Part shown: positions 38,647-49,809 of the stretch, piece by piece
How positions within the stretch are numbered: position 1 is the stretch's first letter
How the letters are laid out: each line of letters opens with the position of its first letter
Assembly: GCF_001618865.1 (NCBI RefSeq)
Contig: NZ_CP015136.1
Location: 6,421,001-6,485,000 of the forward strand
Direction: 5' to 3'
Source of the DNA: Luteitalea pratensis
Lineage (GTDB): Bacteria; Acidobacteriota; Vicinamibacteria; Vicinamibacterales; Vicinamibacteraceae
DNA length: 64,000 bases
Notes under the pieces: generated by a model
Databases searched by the model: none
What the model saw: only the letters and a program-made list of their open reading frames with translations
What the model was told of the DNA's origin: nothing
Position numbers and translations under genes: made by a program

Positions 38647-40053
38647 CTACGCTTTGGCGACGAGACGACGCTGGAAGAGCCAATACACGGGGATGCCGGC
38701 GGCGAGGATCGCGAGACCGCCGAGTGATGGCAGTGGCTCCCTCCAGATGGCGTTGACAACCATCGCCGCGCTCGCGAGCACGAACAGGCCCGGCGCCACC
38801 GGGTAGCCGAGCGCGCGAAACGGACGCGGCGCGTCGGGCTCGCGACGCCGCAACACGAACAGCGCCAGGACGGCAATCCCGGCAAACAGCACCACGGCAA
38901 ACCCGGTGTAGGTGACCAGCCGTTCGAACGTGCCCGTCAGCACGAGCACCGCGCTCCAGGCGGCCTGCGCGGCAATCGCGAACGCGGGGGTGTGCGTGCG
39001 CGGATTGACACGCGCGGCTGGTGCGAGGAACAAGCCGTCTCGCGCCATGGCGTAGTACACGCGCGGACCCGCGAAGATGTTGGCGCTGATGCTCCCCAGC
39101 ACGATGAAGATGCTGACGACGGTCAACAGGTCGGCCACCCGCGGCCCGAACAGCACCTCGGCCGCTGCATCGACGATCCGCACCTGCACCGTCGACATCG
39201 CCCGCACGTCGAGCGCATACAGGTACACGACGTTCATCGCGACGTACACGATGACCACGGCGATGGTGCCCATCGCGAGCGCGCGCGGCACGTTGCGGGT
39301 CGGATCCTTCACTTCTTCGGCCAGGTACGCGGCGGCATTCCAGCCCGAGTAGCTGAACATCACCGGAATCAGCGCCAGCAGCATGCCCGAGGGCACCCAC
39401 GGCGCCCCTCCCGTGAAATGCGCAGTCGATCCCTGACCGATCGAGAGCCCGGCGGCGACGAAGACGAGCAGCGCGCAGACCTTCACGAGTGCGAGCGCGT
39501 TCTGGACCAGGCGTCCCGGACCGATGCCGAGGATGTGAACGAGTGAGAGCGCGAAGATCGCGGTGAGCGACACGATCGCCTGCGCGGACAGCGTCAGGGT
39601 CACGACCCCGAGCGGCAGGCTGACCCAGGGCGTCGCATCACCCGCGGCGGGAAAGAAACGTCCGACGAATCCCGCAAGGCCAACCGAGGTCGCCGCGATG
39701 GCGCCAGAGAAGCCGGCGACAAAGGACGTCCAGCCGGTGAGGAATGCCGCCAGGGGGCCGAACGCCTCGCGAAGGTAGACGTACTCGCCGCCCGACTTCG
39801 GCCGCAGCGCCGCGAGTTCGGCGTAGGCCATCGCACCTGCGAATGCGAGCACGCCGCCGCCGAGCCATACTGCGAGCATCGCGGACGGGTTGCCCACCAT
39901 CCCGGCAACGATCGCCGGCATGAACAGGATGCCGCTGCCGATGACATTGGAGACGACGACGGCTGCCGCGTCGTAGGCCGAGAGCCGCCGTTCGAGCTGG
40001 TCCGAACGTGCCGGTTCGCCGCCGGCCCCGCCTGGCGTGTGCGCCGGCGTCAC
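38647..40053 (-). CDS. APC-superfamily amino acid permease
   Basis: 468 residues with 12 predicted helices. It begins with the consensus of APC transporters: YDAAAVVVSNVIGSGILFMP in helix 1 (unwound GSGIL), then MAYAELAALRPKSGGEYVYL in helix 3. FSYSGWNAAAYLAEEVKDP is the conserved cytoplasmic region of LAT/YfnA-like amino acid transporters, and APAARVNPRTHTP follows. It likely imports amino acids by exchange or proton symport; the substrate cannot be told. A GTG that overlaps the upstream lipoprotein stop (GTGA) is taken as start, although the ribosome site is poor. Confidence 0.88.
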   Translation of the reverse strand: MTPAHTPGGAGGEPARSDQLERRLSAYDAAAVVVSNVIGSGILFMPAIVAGMVGNPSAMLAVWLGGGVLAFAGAMAYAELAALRPKSGGEYVYLREAFGPLAAFLTGWTSFVAGFSGAIAATSVGLAGFVGRFFPAAGDATPWVSLPLGVVTLTLSAQAIVSLTAIFALSLVHILGIGPGRLVQNALALVKVCALLVFVAAGLSIGQGSTAHFTGGAPWVPSGMLLALIPVMFSYSGWNAAAYLAEEVKDPTRNVPRALAMGTIAVVIVYVAMNVVYLYALDVRAMSTVQVRIVDAAAEVLFGPRVADLLTVVSIFIVLGSISANIFAGPRVYYAMARDGLFLAPAARVNPRTHTPAFAIAAQAAWSAVLVLTGTFERLVTYTGFAVVLFAGIAVLALFVLRRREPDAPRPFRALGYPVAPGLFVLASAAMVVNAIWREPLPSLGGLAILAAGIPVYWLFQRRLVAKA

Positions 40054-40562
40054 TTCCTGGCCGCCGGTGCCTTGGCGATGAGGAGCAGCTGGCGATCGAC
40101 GACGAGTTCGCTCAGCTTCACCCATTGGTTGCCGCCCTGCTTGGCAAACAGCTGCACCTGCACATCCTGGAAGCTGGCGTGCTGGAACATCTCGCGCCGC
40201 GCCTGTTCACCCGAATACCCGAACATCGAGCGCAGCGTGAAGGGACCGACTTCCTGGCCGGCTGGAAGGCCGCTGTAGCCGATGCCCTGGACCAACTGCG
40301 CGCCGAGTTCCTCGGGGTCGCCGATGACACGAAACACGGCATTGAACTGGACACTGTGAATGGGCCGGCCAGCCTTGTTGCGTACCTTGAAGGCGATCGT
40401 CGGCAGCAGCCGGTTCTGTCCCGACGCGTGGCCGCCATCGTCGTAGCCCGTCTTGACGTCGAACACCTCGATTGCCTCCGGCACGGTGGCTGATCGTCCG
40501 CAACCCGCCGCAAGGAGCAACGTGGCGGCAAGCACGAACATGCGTCGATCGAGGCGGAACAT
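40050..40562 (-). CDS. Small lipoprotein, unknown
   Basis: 170 residues. The signal MFVLAATLLLAAGC has a lipobox with Cys at 21 (MFRLDRRMFVLAATLLLAAGC is 21 residues in all). The mature domain is beta-rich: EVFDVKTGYDDGG, LPTIAFKVRNKAG, VQFNAVFRV, ASFQDVQVQLFAKQGG, resembling a FxLYD/immunoglobulin-like domain for which I have no family name. It overlaps the permease start by three or four bases, implying coupled translation. It could be a periplasmic accessory of the permease, but this is an inference from position. Confidence 0.65.
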   Translation of the reverse strand: MFRLDRRMFVLAATLLLAAGCGRSATVPEAIEVFDVKTGYDDGGHASGQNRLLPTIAFKVRNKAGRPIHSVQFNAVFRVIGDPEELGAQLVQGIGYSGLPAGQEVGPFTLRSMFGYSGEQARREMFQHASFQDVQVQLFAKQGGNQWVKLSELVVDRQLLLIAKAPAARK

Positions 40563-40570
40563 GCGGCGGA

Positions 40571-40665
40571 TTCTAGCGCAGAACGCTAGAACTTCGTCGG
40601 GCCCCGAGGGCCCCGACGATAAGCGTTGTGAGCCGAGCTCGCGTCAGCGAACGGAGGCGAATTAG
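40571..40665. repeat. Hairpins and third copy of the dual-hairpin repeat
   Basis: TTCTAGCG / CGCTAGAA (571-578 / 584-591) is a perfect 8-bp hairpin. Next is a GC-rich stem with ends TCGTCGGG and CCCGACGA (594-619). The segment 40628-40665 begins GTGAGCCGAGCTCGC and ends GGAGGCGAATTAG, a diverged copy of the second hairpin of the 76-bp repeats at 6774-6925, and again carries the stop codon of the adjacent gene. Confidence 0.7.
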
Positions 40666-41663
40666 AACTCCTTCACGATGACGCGGGTGCGCGCCTGCGC
40701 TCGCGTCAGCCGCTGCGCACGGAAATCTACGAGGTCCGACACTCGTACGCTCAAGGTCACCGTGACCATGTCCGACACCGTGTCGGGGAAGGCCATGTAG
40801 CCGGCGTCGCGGGCGGCAACGGTTACCCACTCGGCGGGCGGCAACTGCAACGACCCGGCGTAGTCGAGCATCGCGTCGGCGAGCGCCTGCTTGACTTCGT
40901 CCTCGTAGGCGGCGCTCGGGTCGACCATGGCCTCGGCCGGCGCCTCGGCCGCGGGGGTCGCAGGCAGCGTATTGGCCAGGGGGGTCGGCGCGACGGGGGC
41001 CGGAGACGACGCGGTCGCACCGCTACGATCGGCGGCGACCATCGGCGGCGCAACCTGGTCGGCGACGGCGCCTGTCGTGGAAAGGGCCGTGCGGCGCTGC
41101 GGGGCAGTGGGGGCACGCGGGGTCAACGAGAGCTGCAGTTGCACCGTGCGGATGGCCCTCTCGAGGTCGGCGCGCACGACAGGATCCTGCTCCGACGAGT
41201 ACACCTTCTGCAGTGACGCGAGTACCCGCTCGTCGCGATCCTGGCTCAGGACCCGTAATGCCCAGTTGACGCTCTCGCTGAGCCGCGGCACCTCGACGGA
41301 GAAGAAGAGCCCGTAGCCGTCGATGCGGAAGCCCTGCGCCTTCGGGGTGCCCGCCAGGGCGAGCACGTCGGGCGTGACGGCCTGCAGGCGTCGCCGCATC
41401 ATGTCGGCCGCGTGCTGGACGGCACGCTCGAGGACGTTCTCCATCTGTCGGACGTGGTAGCGCGCACTGAGCGTCGCACCGCGCCCGCTGTCGGCCCTGG
41501 GAGATGTCGCGGAAGGATCGGCGCCCGGCGTCAGGGCGCCGGTGGCAGGGGCCGGTGGCGGAACCTGCGCCGAAACAGGCGCGGCGCTCGCGGCAACCAG
41601 GAGGGTTCCGGAGCACAGCAGCAAGGCCCCCGAGAGGAAGCTGGAACGCGAGGCAGCTGACAC
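40662..41663 (-). CDS. Exported protein of the ECF sigma operon, unknown
   Basis: About 333 residues from a GTG 19 bases after the anti-sigma stop. A signal peptide (FLSGALLLCSGTLLVAASAAPVSAQ) is followed by Pro/Ala-rich sequence and a helical segment (HVRQMENVLERAVQHAADMMRRRL). A beta-rich part follows (FRIDGYGLFFSVEVP), then a Pro/Ala linker and a C-terminal domain (DAMLDYAGSLQLPPAEWVTVAARD...VTLSVRVSDL). I recognise no family. The start is uncertain because no Shine-Dalgarno is evident; coupling to the preceding gene is likely. As part of a sigma/anti-sigma operon it could be a sensor or a target of the envelope response. Confidence 0.6.
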   Translation of the reverse strand: MSAASRSSFLSGALLLCSGTLLVAASAAPVSAQVPPPAPATGALTPGADPSATSPRADSGRGATLSARYHVRQMENVLERAVQHAADMMRRRLQAVTPDVLALAGTPKAQGFRIDGYGLFFSVEVPRLSESVNWALRVLSQDRDERVLASLQKVYSSEQDPVVRADLERAIRTVQLQLSLTPRAPTAPQRRTALSTTGAVADQVAPPMVAADRSGATASSPAPVAPTPLANTLPATPAAEAPAEAMVDPSAAYEDEVKQALADAMLDYAGSLQLPPAEWVTVAARDAGYMAFPDTVSDMVTVTLSVRVSDLVDFRAQRLTRAQARTRVIVKEF

Positions 41664-41682
41664 GGGAGTAAAGACGCCCGGA

Positions 41683-42519
41683 TCAGGGTCGTGGCTGTGT
41701 CGCGGCCACCCGGCGCAGCAGATCACCGCGCTGCTGCTCGATGCGCTGGAGGGTCTGCTCGACCTGGACGATGTCGCTTTGACGGGCAAGTTCGAACTGG
41801 CGGCCGAGTTCGGTAACCCGGAGCGCGAGGTTGGCCTGCTGACGGATTTCGCTTTGATCGAGCAGATCCTGCACCTGCTTCAGTAACTCGGCGTCGCTCG
41901 TGGTCCGGCCCGGGGCTGCTGGCGTGGCCTGCACTGCCGCGCGCAGCGCGACGGGCCCCTGCTCATGCCGGTTTTCCTGAATCATCCGGCTGACGTCGCC
42001 GCGAATCTGGGTGGCGAGCAGGTCGAAGTCCGCACGCCACGGCGGCTCGCCCACTGCCGCCGTGCTGACCCAGGTGCCCTCAGTGGGCGTGGCTGGTGCG
42101 GCGGTCCTGGCGGTCTTGAGCGAATCGGTGGAAGACACGGCAGCGTTGGCGCGCTCCGGGATCCGTTCGACTCCGGTCCGAATGCGCAGGCCCTGCTCGC
42201 TGTAGGTGATGTCGAAGCGGGCGAGCGACACGGCTGCGCCAAGGACGAGAACGGCGGCAGCCGCGAGCCCACCTCTCCAGAGTGTGGTACGCCACGGCGA
42301 CCGTTCGGTGTGGACGAACGCGAAACCAAGTGGGAGGCGTGGAGCGTGCCAGGCGCCAAGCGCCCCCCGGGCGGTGTCGAGCGACGTCAAGACGTCAGCG
42401 CACTGTGGGCACCGATTGACGTGGGCCTGCAGGAGCGCCCTTTCGTCGGGTGCGCCCTCATCGTCGTAGAGCAGGACGAGCAAGGCATCGGGGTCAGGAC
42501 AGGGCGTCACATCGGTCAT
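41683..42519 (-). CDS. Anti-sigma factor with zinc-finger domain
   Basis: 278 residues. The N-terminal 60 residues form a zf-HC2-type anti-sigma domain with the HxxxCxxC zinc site (HVNRCPQC) and preceding Asp/Glu-rich helix. One membrane segment follows (LAAAAVLVLGAAVSLA, about 85-100), and then an extracytoplasmic region with two helical, Gln-rich stretches (ELLKQVQDLLDQSEIRQQ; EQTLQRIEQQRGDLL) likely to be coiled coil. It should bind and hold the ECF sigma factor encoded 12 bases upstream until an envelope signal releases it. Confidence 0.88.
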   Translation of the reverse strand: MTDVTPCPDPDALLVLLYDDEGAPDERALLQAHVNRCPQCADVLTSLDTARGALGAWHAPRLPLGFAFVHTERSPWRTTLWRGGLAAAAVLVLGAAVSLARFDITYSEQGLRIRTGVERIPERANAAVSSTDSLKTARTAAPATPTEGTWVSTAAVGEPPWRADFDLLATQIRGDVSRMIQENRHEQGPVALRAAVQATPAAPGRTTSDAELLKQVQDLLDQSEIRQQANLALRVTELGRQFELARQSDIVQVEQTLQRIEQQRGDLLRRVAATQPRP

Positions 42520-42531
42520 GTTGCGTAGCCG

Positions 42532-43281
42532 TCAGCGTCGACGCGCCTCCGCGCCAGACGCTGGCCGTGCATGCGGGAGCACCACGTCTGCCGTGATGCC
42601 CTGCCGCTCCAGCTCTCGCCGGAGCACGACCAACCCCTGGTAGAGGCGTGTCTTCACTGTACTCAAGGGGCAGTCCAGCAGATCCGCGATCTCCTGGAAC
42701 GTGAGCCCCTGGTATTCCTTGAGGACAATGGCCTTTCGCTGATCTTCGCTCAGCGCCGCCATGGCCCGGTTGACTGCGGCGCCCAGGTCCCGGCGCGCCA
42801 CCAGATCCTCGACCGACTCCACCGGCCCGTGCTCGCCGGCAAGCTCGATCACATCCACACCTTCGGGCGCCTCGACAAACGGCGCCCGCTTCTGCCGCCG
42901 GATCCAGTCACGGCAGAGGTTCAGGGTAATCCGATACAGCCACGACGAGAACTTCGCGTCGCCGCGGAAACCGCCGAGCGACCGGTAGGCGCGAAGGAAT
43001 GCCTCCTGCACGAGGTCGCGCGCTTCTTCCTCGCGCCCGATGACCCGGTACGCCAAGGCATAGATTGGCCGCTCCCAGCGAACTACCAGCTGGTTGAAGC
43101 TGTCGACATCGCCACCCGCGGAACGGGCAACGAGCTCCTCGTCGCTGGATGTCATCTGCACAGCAGGGCTCGGGGCATCGCCTCCTCGTGTCCTGTTCTT
43201 CTGACGCACGGGGGCGGAAATGGTTGGTTCGGACACCTGCAGGTGTCGAAGCTGGTCTCCGGTGAGGACAGATGCGGACAT
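42532..43281 (-). CDS. ECF (sigma-E-like) RNA polymerase sigma factor
   Basis: 249 residues. Sigma region 2 is seen in FNQLVVRWERPIYALAYRVI with ARDLVQEAFLRAYRSL and FSSWLYRITLNLCRDWIRR. Region 4 follows as LSEDQRKAIVLKEYQGLTF with the helix-turn-helix EIADLLDCPLSTVKTRLYQG. A 45-residue N-terminal extension precedes region 2. The ATG at 43279-43281 is preferred because GGAG lies seven bases upstream; an ATG at 43155 has no ribosome site. The anti-sigma gene follows at once. A sigma-54 promoter (43306-43321) predicts a 14-base leader, so this ECF factor may be under sigma-54 control. Confidence 0.93.
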   Translation of the reverse strand: MSASVLTGDQLRHLQVSEPTISAPVRQKNRTRGGDAPSPAVQMTSSDEELVARSAGGDVDSFNQLVVRWERPIYALAYRVIGREEEARDLVQEAFLRAYRSLGGFRGDAKFSSWLYRITLNLCRDWIRRQKRAPFVEAPEGVDVIELAGEHGPVESVEDLVARRDLGAAVNRAMAALSEDQRKAIVLKEYQGLTFQEIADLLDCPLSTVKTRLYQGLVVLRRELERQGITADVVLPHARPASGAEARRR

Positions 43282-43305
43282 TGGCACGCTCCTGCGCGCC
43301 CTCAG

Positions 43306-43321
43306 TGCAAGCCTCCGGCCA
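43306..43321 (-). promoter_or_regulatory. Sigma-54 promoter before the ECF sigma gene
   Basis: On the minus strand TGGCCGGAGGCTTGCA: invariant GG and GC ten bases apart and a full TTGCA. The predicted start is near 43295, with AGGAG and then ATG (43281) directly downstream. Confidence 0.65.
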
Positions 43322-43580
43322 AAGGACGCTCTCGAACGTCCGGTCACAAATCTTTCACAAACAGGCCGAAATACTGGCAAAACCGAGTGACGACCAACTT
43401 GCCGGCGATCACTGCAGCAGGCGCGTCGACCCGACGCTTACGTACCTCGAAAAAGCTGACGCGCCCGCGTCGCCACTCTTGACTGCTTCGATCCTCGGCA
43501 TTCGTCCTTCGGCCATGAGTCAGGCGTTAGGCGTTAGGCGTCAGGCGTTGGCCTGCCGCCCTCCTGCTAGGATCGCGGGC
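43322..43580. other. Divergent intergenic region with 7-bp array (aggcgtt)
   Basis: This region lies between the ECF sigma gene and the ABC-F gene. Positions 43522-43549 hold four units of aggcgtt (one aggcgtc). The part at 43346-43385 is relatively AT-rich. I see no gene, and no strong sigma-70 promoter for the ABC-F gene. Confidence 0.7.
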
Positions 43581-45659
<2,079 letters not shown>

Positions 45660-45837
45660 ACAGGCTCACCGACCGCTGCGTCAGGCCTGCCGAGACGAAT
45701 TCGTCATCCGATTACAAGAATTGTTGAGGCCAACTATCCAACGGCATGGATATTTGGCTTCTCGTGTTACGGAATTTCGGCGCCAAGCGCGTTTCTGTAA
45801 CCGGCATGCACATTGAATGTAATCTGGACGACACGTC

Positions 45838-47064
45838 ATGTGCGCCCACCACCTGAAACCGTTACCCGGATCTGCAGCGGCAGGCTCGCCCAGCTTGGCG
45901 GCCAATCGGCGAAGTGACGATCTGGTGCCCGAGCGGTTCTACCGGGACCTCATTTCCGGAATGCGTAATGGCGTCATCGTGATTCGTCGCGATGGCACGC
46001 TGGTCGCCATCAACGACGCGGCCTACGCCTCACTCGACATGCTGCCGGGGTCGGCCGACGTCGGGCGCCCCATCGCCACCGTGCTCGCAGACGTCCCGGA
46101 AATGGTGCGCGTGCTGGACGGCGCCTTTGGCAGTGACCCCCTTCCTAACCGGGCCGAGGTCAAGCTGGCGCATACGGGCCGGTCGATTGGCTTCACCCTG
46201 TCGCTCGTCCGCGACCCGCTCGGGCTGATAACCGGTGCTGCGCTCTTCTTCCGGGACCTCACCCGCGTGGAGCAGCTCGAGGAACGGGAGCGGCTGCGGG
46301 ATCGGCTCGCCGCCCTCGGCGAGATGGCCGCCGCCATTGCCCACGAGGTCAAGAACCCGCTGGCCGGGATCGAGGTGATGGCCGGGCTGCTCAAGCGTCG
46401 CCTCTCCGACAACCCGGAGGCGCAGACGATGCTGGCCGACATCATCGGCGAGGCCAAGATGGCCAACGCGATCGTGATGGAGGTGCTGGACTTCGTCCGT
46501 CCGGTGCGATTGCAGGTCGAGGACGTCGAGGTCGCCGAGCTCGTCCAGGACTCGCTGCACATGGCCGACAGCCTGGTCCCCCGCGGTAACGTCGCGGTGA
46601 GTGTCGACGTACCCGAGGACCTGCCACCGGTGCAGGGCGACGGCCACCAGTTGCGGCAGGTCTTCACGAACCTGCTCACCAACGCGCTCGAGGCACTCGG
46701 CGGCGAGGGTCGCCTGATCGTTCAGGCCACGGCTCTGGACCGCCTGCCCTTCCCCGCCACGCCTGACCATCCGCAAGGTCCCGGTGTGGAGGTCACCGTG
46801 CTCGACGACGGCCCGGGCATCCCCGAGGCGATGCGCGAGCGGATCTTCAACCCGTTCTTCACGACCAAACCGCGCGGGTCTGGCCTCGGTTTGGCGATCG
46901 TGCGCAAGGTCGTGGACGCCCACGAGGGCCGGATCGAAGTGCAACCGGGCCTCGACGGATCGGGCACGTGCTTCCGGCTGCTCCTACCGCTGGCGCCATC
47001 ACTGGAACAGGTCCCGGTGCGCCTGCCCGACGACGGCGCGCCAGGAGGGCCGAGGCCTCGTTGA
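45838..47064 (+). CDS. Soluble NtrB-type histidine kinase with PAS domain
   Basis: 408 residues, no membrane segment, so a cytoplasmic sensor. A PAS domain covers about 30-145 (LISGMRNGVIVIRRDG...ALFFRDLTRVEQLE). The H-box is AAAIAHEVKNPLAG with the phospho-His at 169. The N box is NLLTNALEAL, G1 VLDDGPGIP, the F box FNPFFTTKPRG and G2 GSGLGLAI. The PAS/HisKA architecture is that of NtrB/AtoS-like kinases that partner sigma-54 activators. The response regulator follows after 146 bases of repeats. The region before the start is relatively AT-rich (45700-45830), so the promoter should be there. Confidence 0.92.
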   Translation: MCAHHLKPLPGSAAAGSPSLAANRRSDDLVPERFYRDLISGMRNGVIVIRRDGTLVAINDAAYASLDMLPGSADVGRPIATVLADVPEMVRVLDGAFGSDPLPNRAEVKLAHTGRSIGFTLSLVRDPLGLITGAALFFRDLTRVEQLEERERLRDRLAALGEMAAAIAHEVKNPLAGIEVMAGLLKRRLSDNPEAQTMLADIIGEAKMANAIVMEVLDFVRPVRLQVEDVEVAELVQDSLHMADSLVPRGNVAVSVDVPEDLPPVQGDGHQLRQVFTNLLTNALEALGGEGRLIVQATALDRLPFPATPDHPQGPGVEVTVLDDGPGIPEAMRERIFNPFFTTKPRGSGLGLAIVRKVVDAHEGRIEVQPGLDGSGTCFRLLLPLAPSLEQVPVRLPDDGAPGGPRPR

Positions 47065-47065
47065 T

Positions 47066-47197
47066 GCTTAACGCCTGACGCCTGACGCTTGACGCTTGAC
47101 GCTTGACTGATTCGACGATCGTTCGTTGTTGCTGTTCACCATTCCCTGTGCTCCTGAGCTCCTGAGTTCCTGTGCTCCTGAGTTCCTGGGCTCCTGC
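47066..47197. repeat. 7-bp array (gcttgac) and 8-bp array (gctcctga)
   Basis: Positions 47066-47107 are six heptamers gcttaac, gcctgac (twice), gcttgac (three times). Positions 47150-47197 are six octamers of the form gctcctga/gttcctgN. Both lie between the kinase stop and the response regulator start, in a gene pair that would otherwise be expected to be tightly coupled. Confidence 0.9.
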
Positions 47198-47210
47198 CAC
47201 TGGATCCACC

Positions 47211-48617
<1,407 letters not shown>

Positions 48618-48627
48618 TGATTGGGTC

Positions 48628-48652
48628 GGGGCAGCTCCGGGCGAGTTGCCCC
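48628..48652 (+). terminator. Hairpin terminator after the response regulator
   Basis: GGGGCAGCTC (628-637), loop CGGGC, GAGTTGCCCC (643-652): a 10-bp stem with one G-U pair, 11 bases after the stop codon, followed by gttcc. GC-rich and lacking a long T-run. Confidence 0.55.
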
Positions 48653-48666
48653 GTTCCACTCAAGGA

Positions 48667-48696
48667 GCGCCCGCCTGGGACAGCCGGGCGCGCTAC
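48667..48696. repeat. GTAG-headed palindrome (inverted)
   Basis: GCGCCCG (667-673) pairs with CGGGCGC (685-691) and is followed by GCTACC, giving CTAC (693-696), the inverted GTAG head. It lies between the two convergent genes, ten bases from the stop of the ARPP-1 gene. Confidence 0.6.
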
Positions 48697-48705
48697 CTCG
48701 AGGCT

Positions 48706-49710
48706 TCAGTGGACGCGTTCGTCACGCCCGTGAGCTCGTCGGGATTGCCGCTCGCCGCGTGACGACGGCCGCGCACCCAGTCCCGTCGGGAACGCCACCA
48801 GGTGCACGAGCGCCCTTTCCACGACGAGCGCGCCGCCGACGACCCCGCCATCGGCGAAACGGACGTCCGTGCCGAGCCCGATTGCCGCCAACATGTGCGC
48901 ACCCTCCAGGCCAATGCGCCCGACGAACTCCGCCGCCGCGAGTCCCTGCGCCGCACCGTCCAGCGTCTCGTGGAGCGCGTCGTCGAGCGCGTCGAGCCCG
49001 TAGCTGCGAACGAGCATCGGCATCTGCCGCGCCCACGACTGGGGATGATCGAAGACCTCCACGCCTGTGACGCGGCCGCGCGCGACGAATACGGCGCCGA
49101 CCTGCGACTGGACGGGCGTCAGGTCGGCCACATACCGCTCGAGATCGGCGTGCCGGCGCTCGAACATCGCGGCGGCCGCCCGCGTCGACGACGCCGCGTC
49201 CAGCCGTGCGCTCTTGCTCGCGATCTCGTCCCACACCGCGCCCTGGTCCGCGCTCCGGGATGCATTGGTTCGCATCGACAGGTTGACCTGAGCCATCTTG
49301 TCGCGTCGGCCAGACGCGTGAAACGCGCGGTCAGCGGACGTGAACTCACGGCTGCGGTACGACCACCGCCCCGCCTCGACGCAGGACACCGGAATGTGCA
49401 GCTTGCCGTGTGCCGGCACCAGCAGGGTGATGTTGACGATGCGGTTCTGACGCGCGCCGACGAGTTCCTCGCCGTCCACGAGCAGGACCGGGCGCGGCCC
49501 GTCGTTGACGACGAGCAATTCGGGCACGCTCCCGCCTTCGGAAATTTCGGTGACACGCGCGGTGCCCGCGCCAATGGCGTCCTTCAGCGTGTCGTAGAAC
49601 GGCGGCGACGCGATGCCCTCACGGGCAAGCAGGGGGACAACGCCGAGGTGTCCCGAGTGGGTGGAGGGTCCGTACACAAGGCCTTGCAGGTGTTGCTTGA
49701 CGACGTCCAT
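48706..49710 (-). CDS. ARPP-1/DUF6569-like domain protein
   Basis: 334 residues, no signal or membrane segment. The conserved core is VPELLVVNDGPRPVLLVDGEELVGARQ (partly quoted), then NRIVNITLLVP and IPVSCVEAGRWSYR. I recognise this as the ARPP-1 family ('ARG and rhodanese-phosphatase associated'), whose biochemical function is not known. The middle part is helical and Ala-rich (RLDAASSTRAAAAMFERRHADLERYV). The C-terminal 20 residues are Arg-rich. The ATG at 49708-49710 follows GGAG by five bases. It lies downstream of xerC on the same strand with a 99-base gap, so it may be the last gene of that cluster. Confidence 0.75.
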   Translation of the reverse strand: MDVVKQHLQGLVYGPSTHSGHLGVVPLLAREGIASPPFYDTLKDAIGAGTARVTEISEGGSVPELLVVNDGPRPVLLVDGEELVGARQNRIVNITLLVPAHGKLHIPVSCVEAGRWSYRSREFTSADRAFHASGRRDKMAQVNLSMRTNASRSADQGAVWDEIASKSARLDAASSTRAAAAMFERRHADLERYVADLTPVQSQVGAVFVARGRVTGVEVFDHPQSWARQMPMLVRSYGLDALDDALHETLDGAAQGLAAAEFVGRIGLEGAHMLAAIGLGTDVRFADGGVVGGALVVERALVHLVAFPTGLGARPSSRGERQSRRAHGRDERVH

Positions 49711-49809
49711 GCGGTCTCCTGGTGCGCAGTAGCGCTAAGGGGGAGACGGGCACGGACGAGGTGGTCTGACAGGCCTGGCGCGCCGAAGCCTCTGGCGCAG
49801 GCGGGCGGA

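Noticed and set aside
43272-43580. Extending the ABC-F gene upstream to 43272
   Set aside because: The extra 103 codons would overlap the divergent sigma gene start and encode repeat sequence; the GTG at 43581 matches the family start.
45700-45837. Sigma-54 or strong sigma-70 promoter before the soluble kinase
   Set aside because: Sequence is AT-rich, but no GG-N10-GC with TTGC; the best -35/-10 pair (TTACAA, TATCCA) is too weak to claim.
47066-47197. CRISPR array
   Set aside because: Units are 7-8 bp with no spacers; no cas genes are near.
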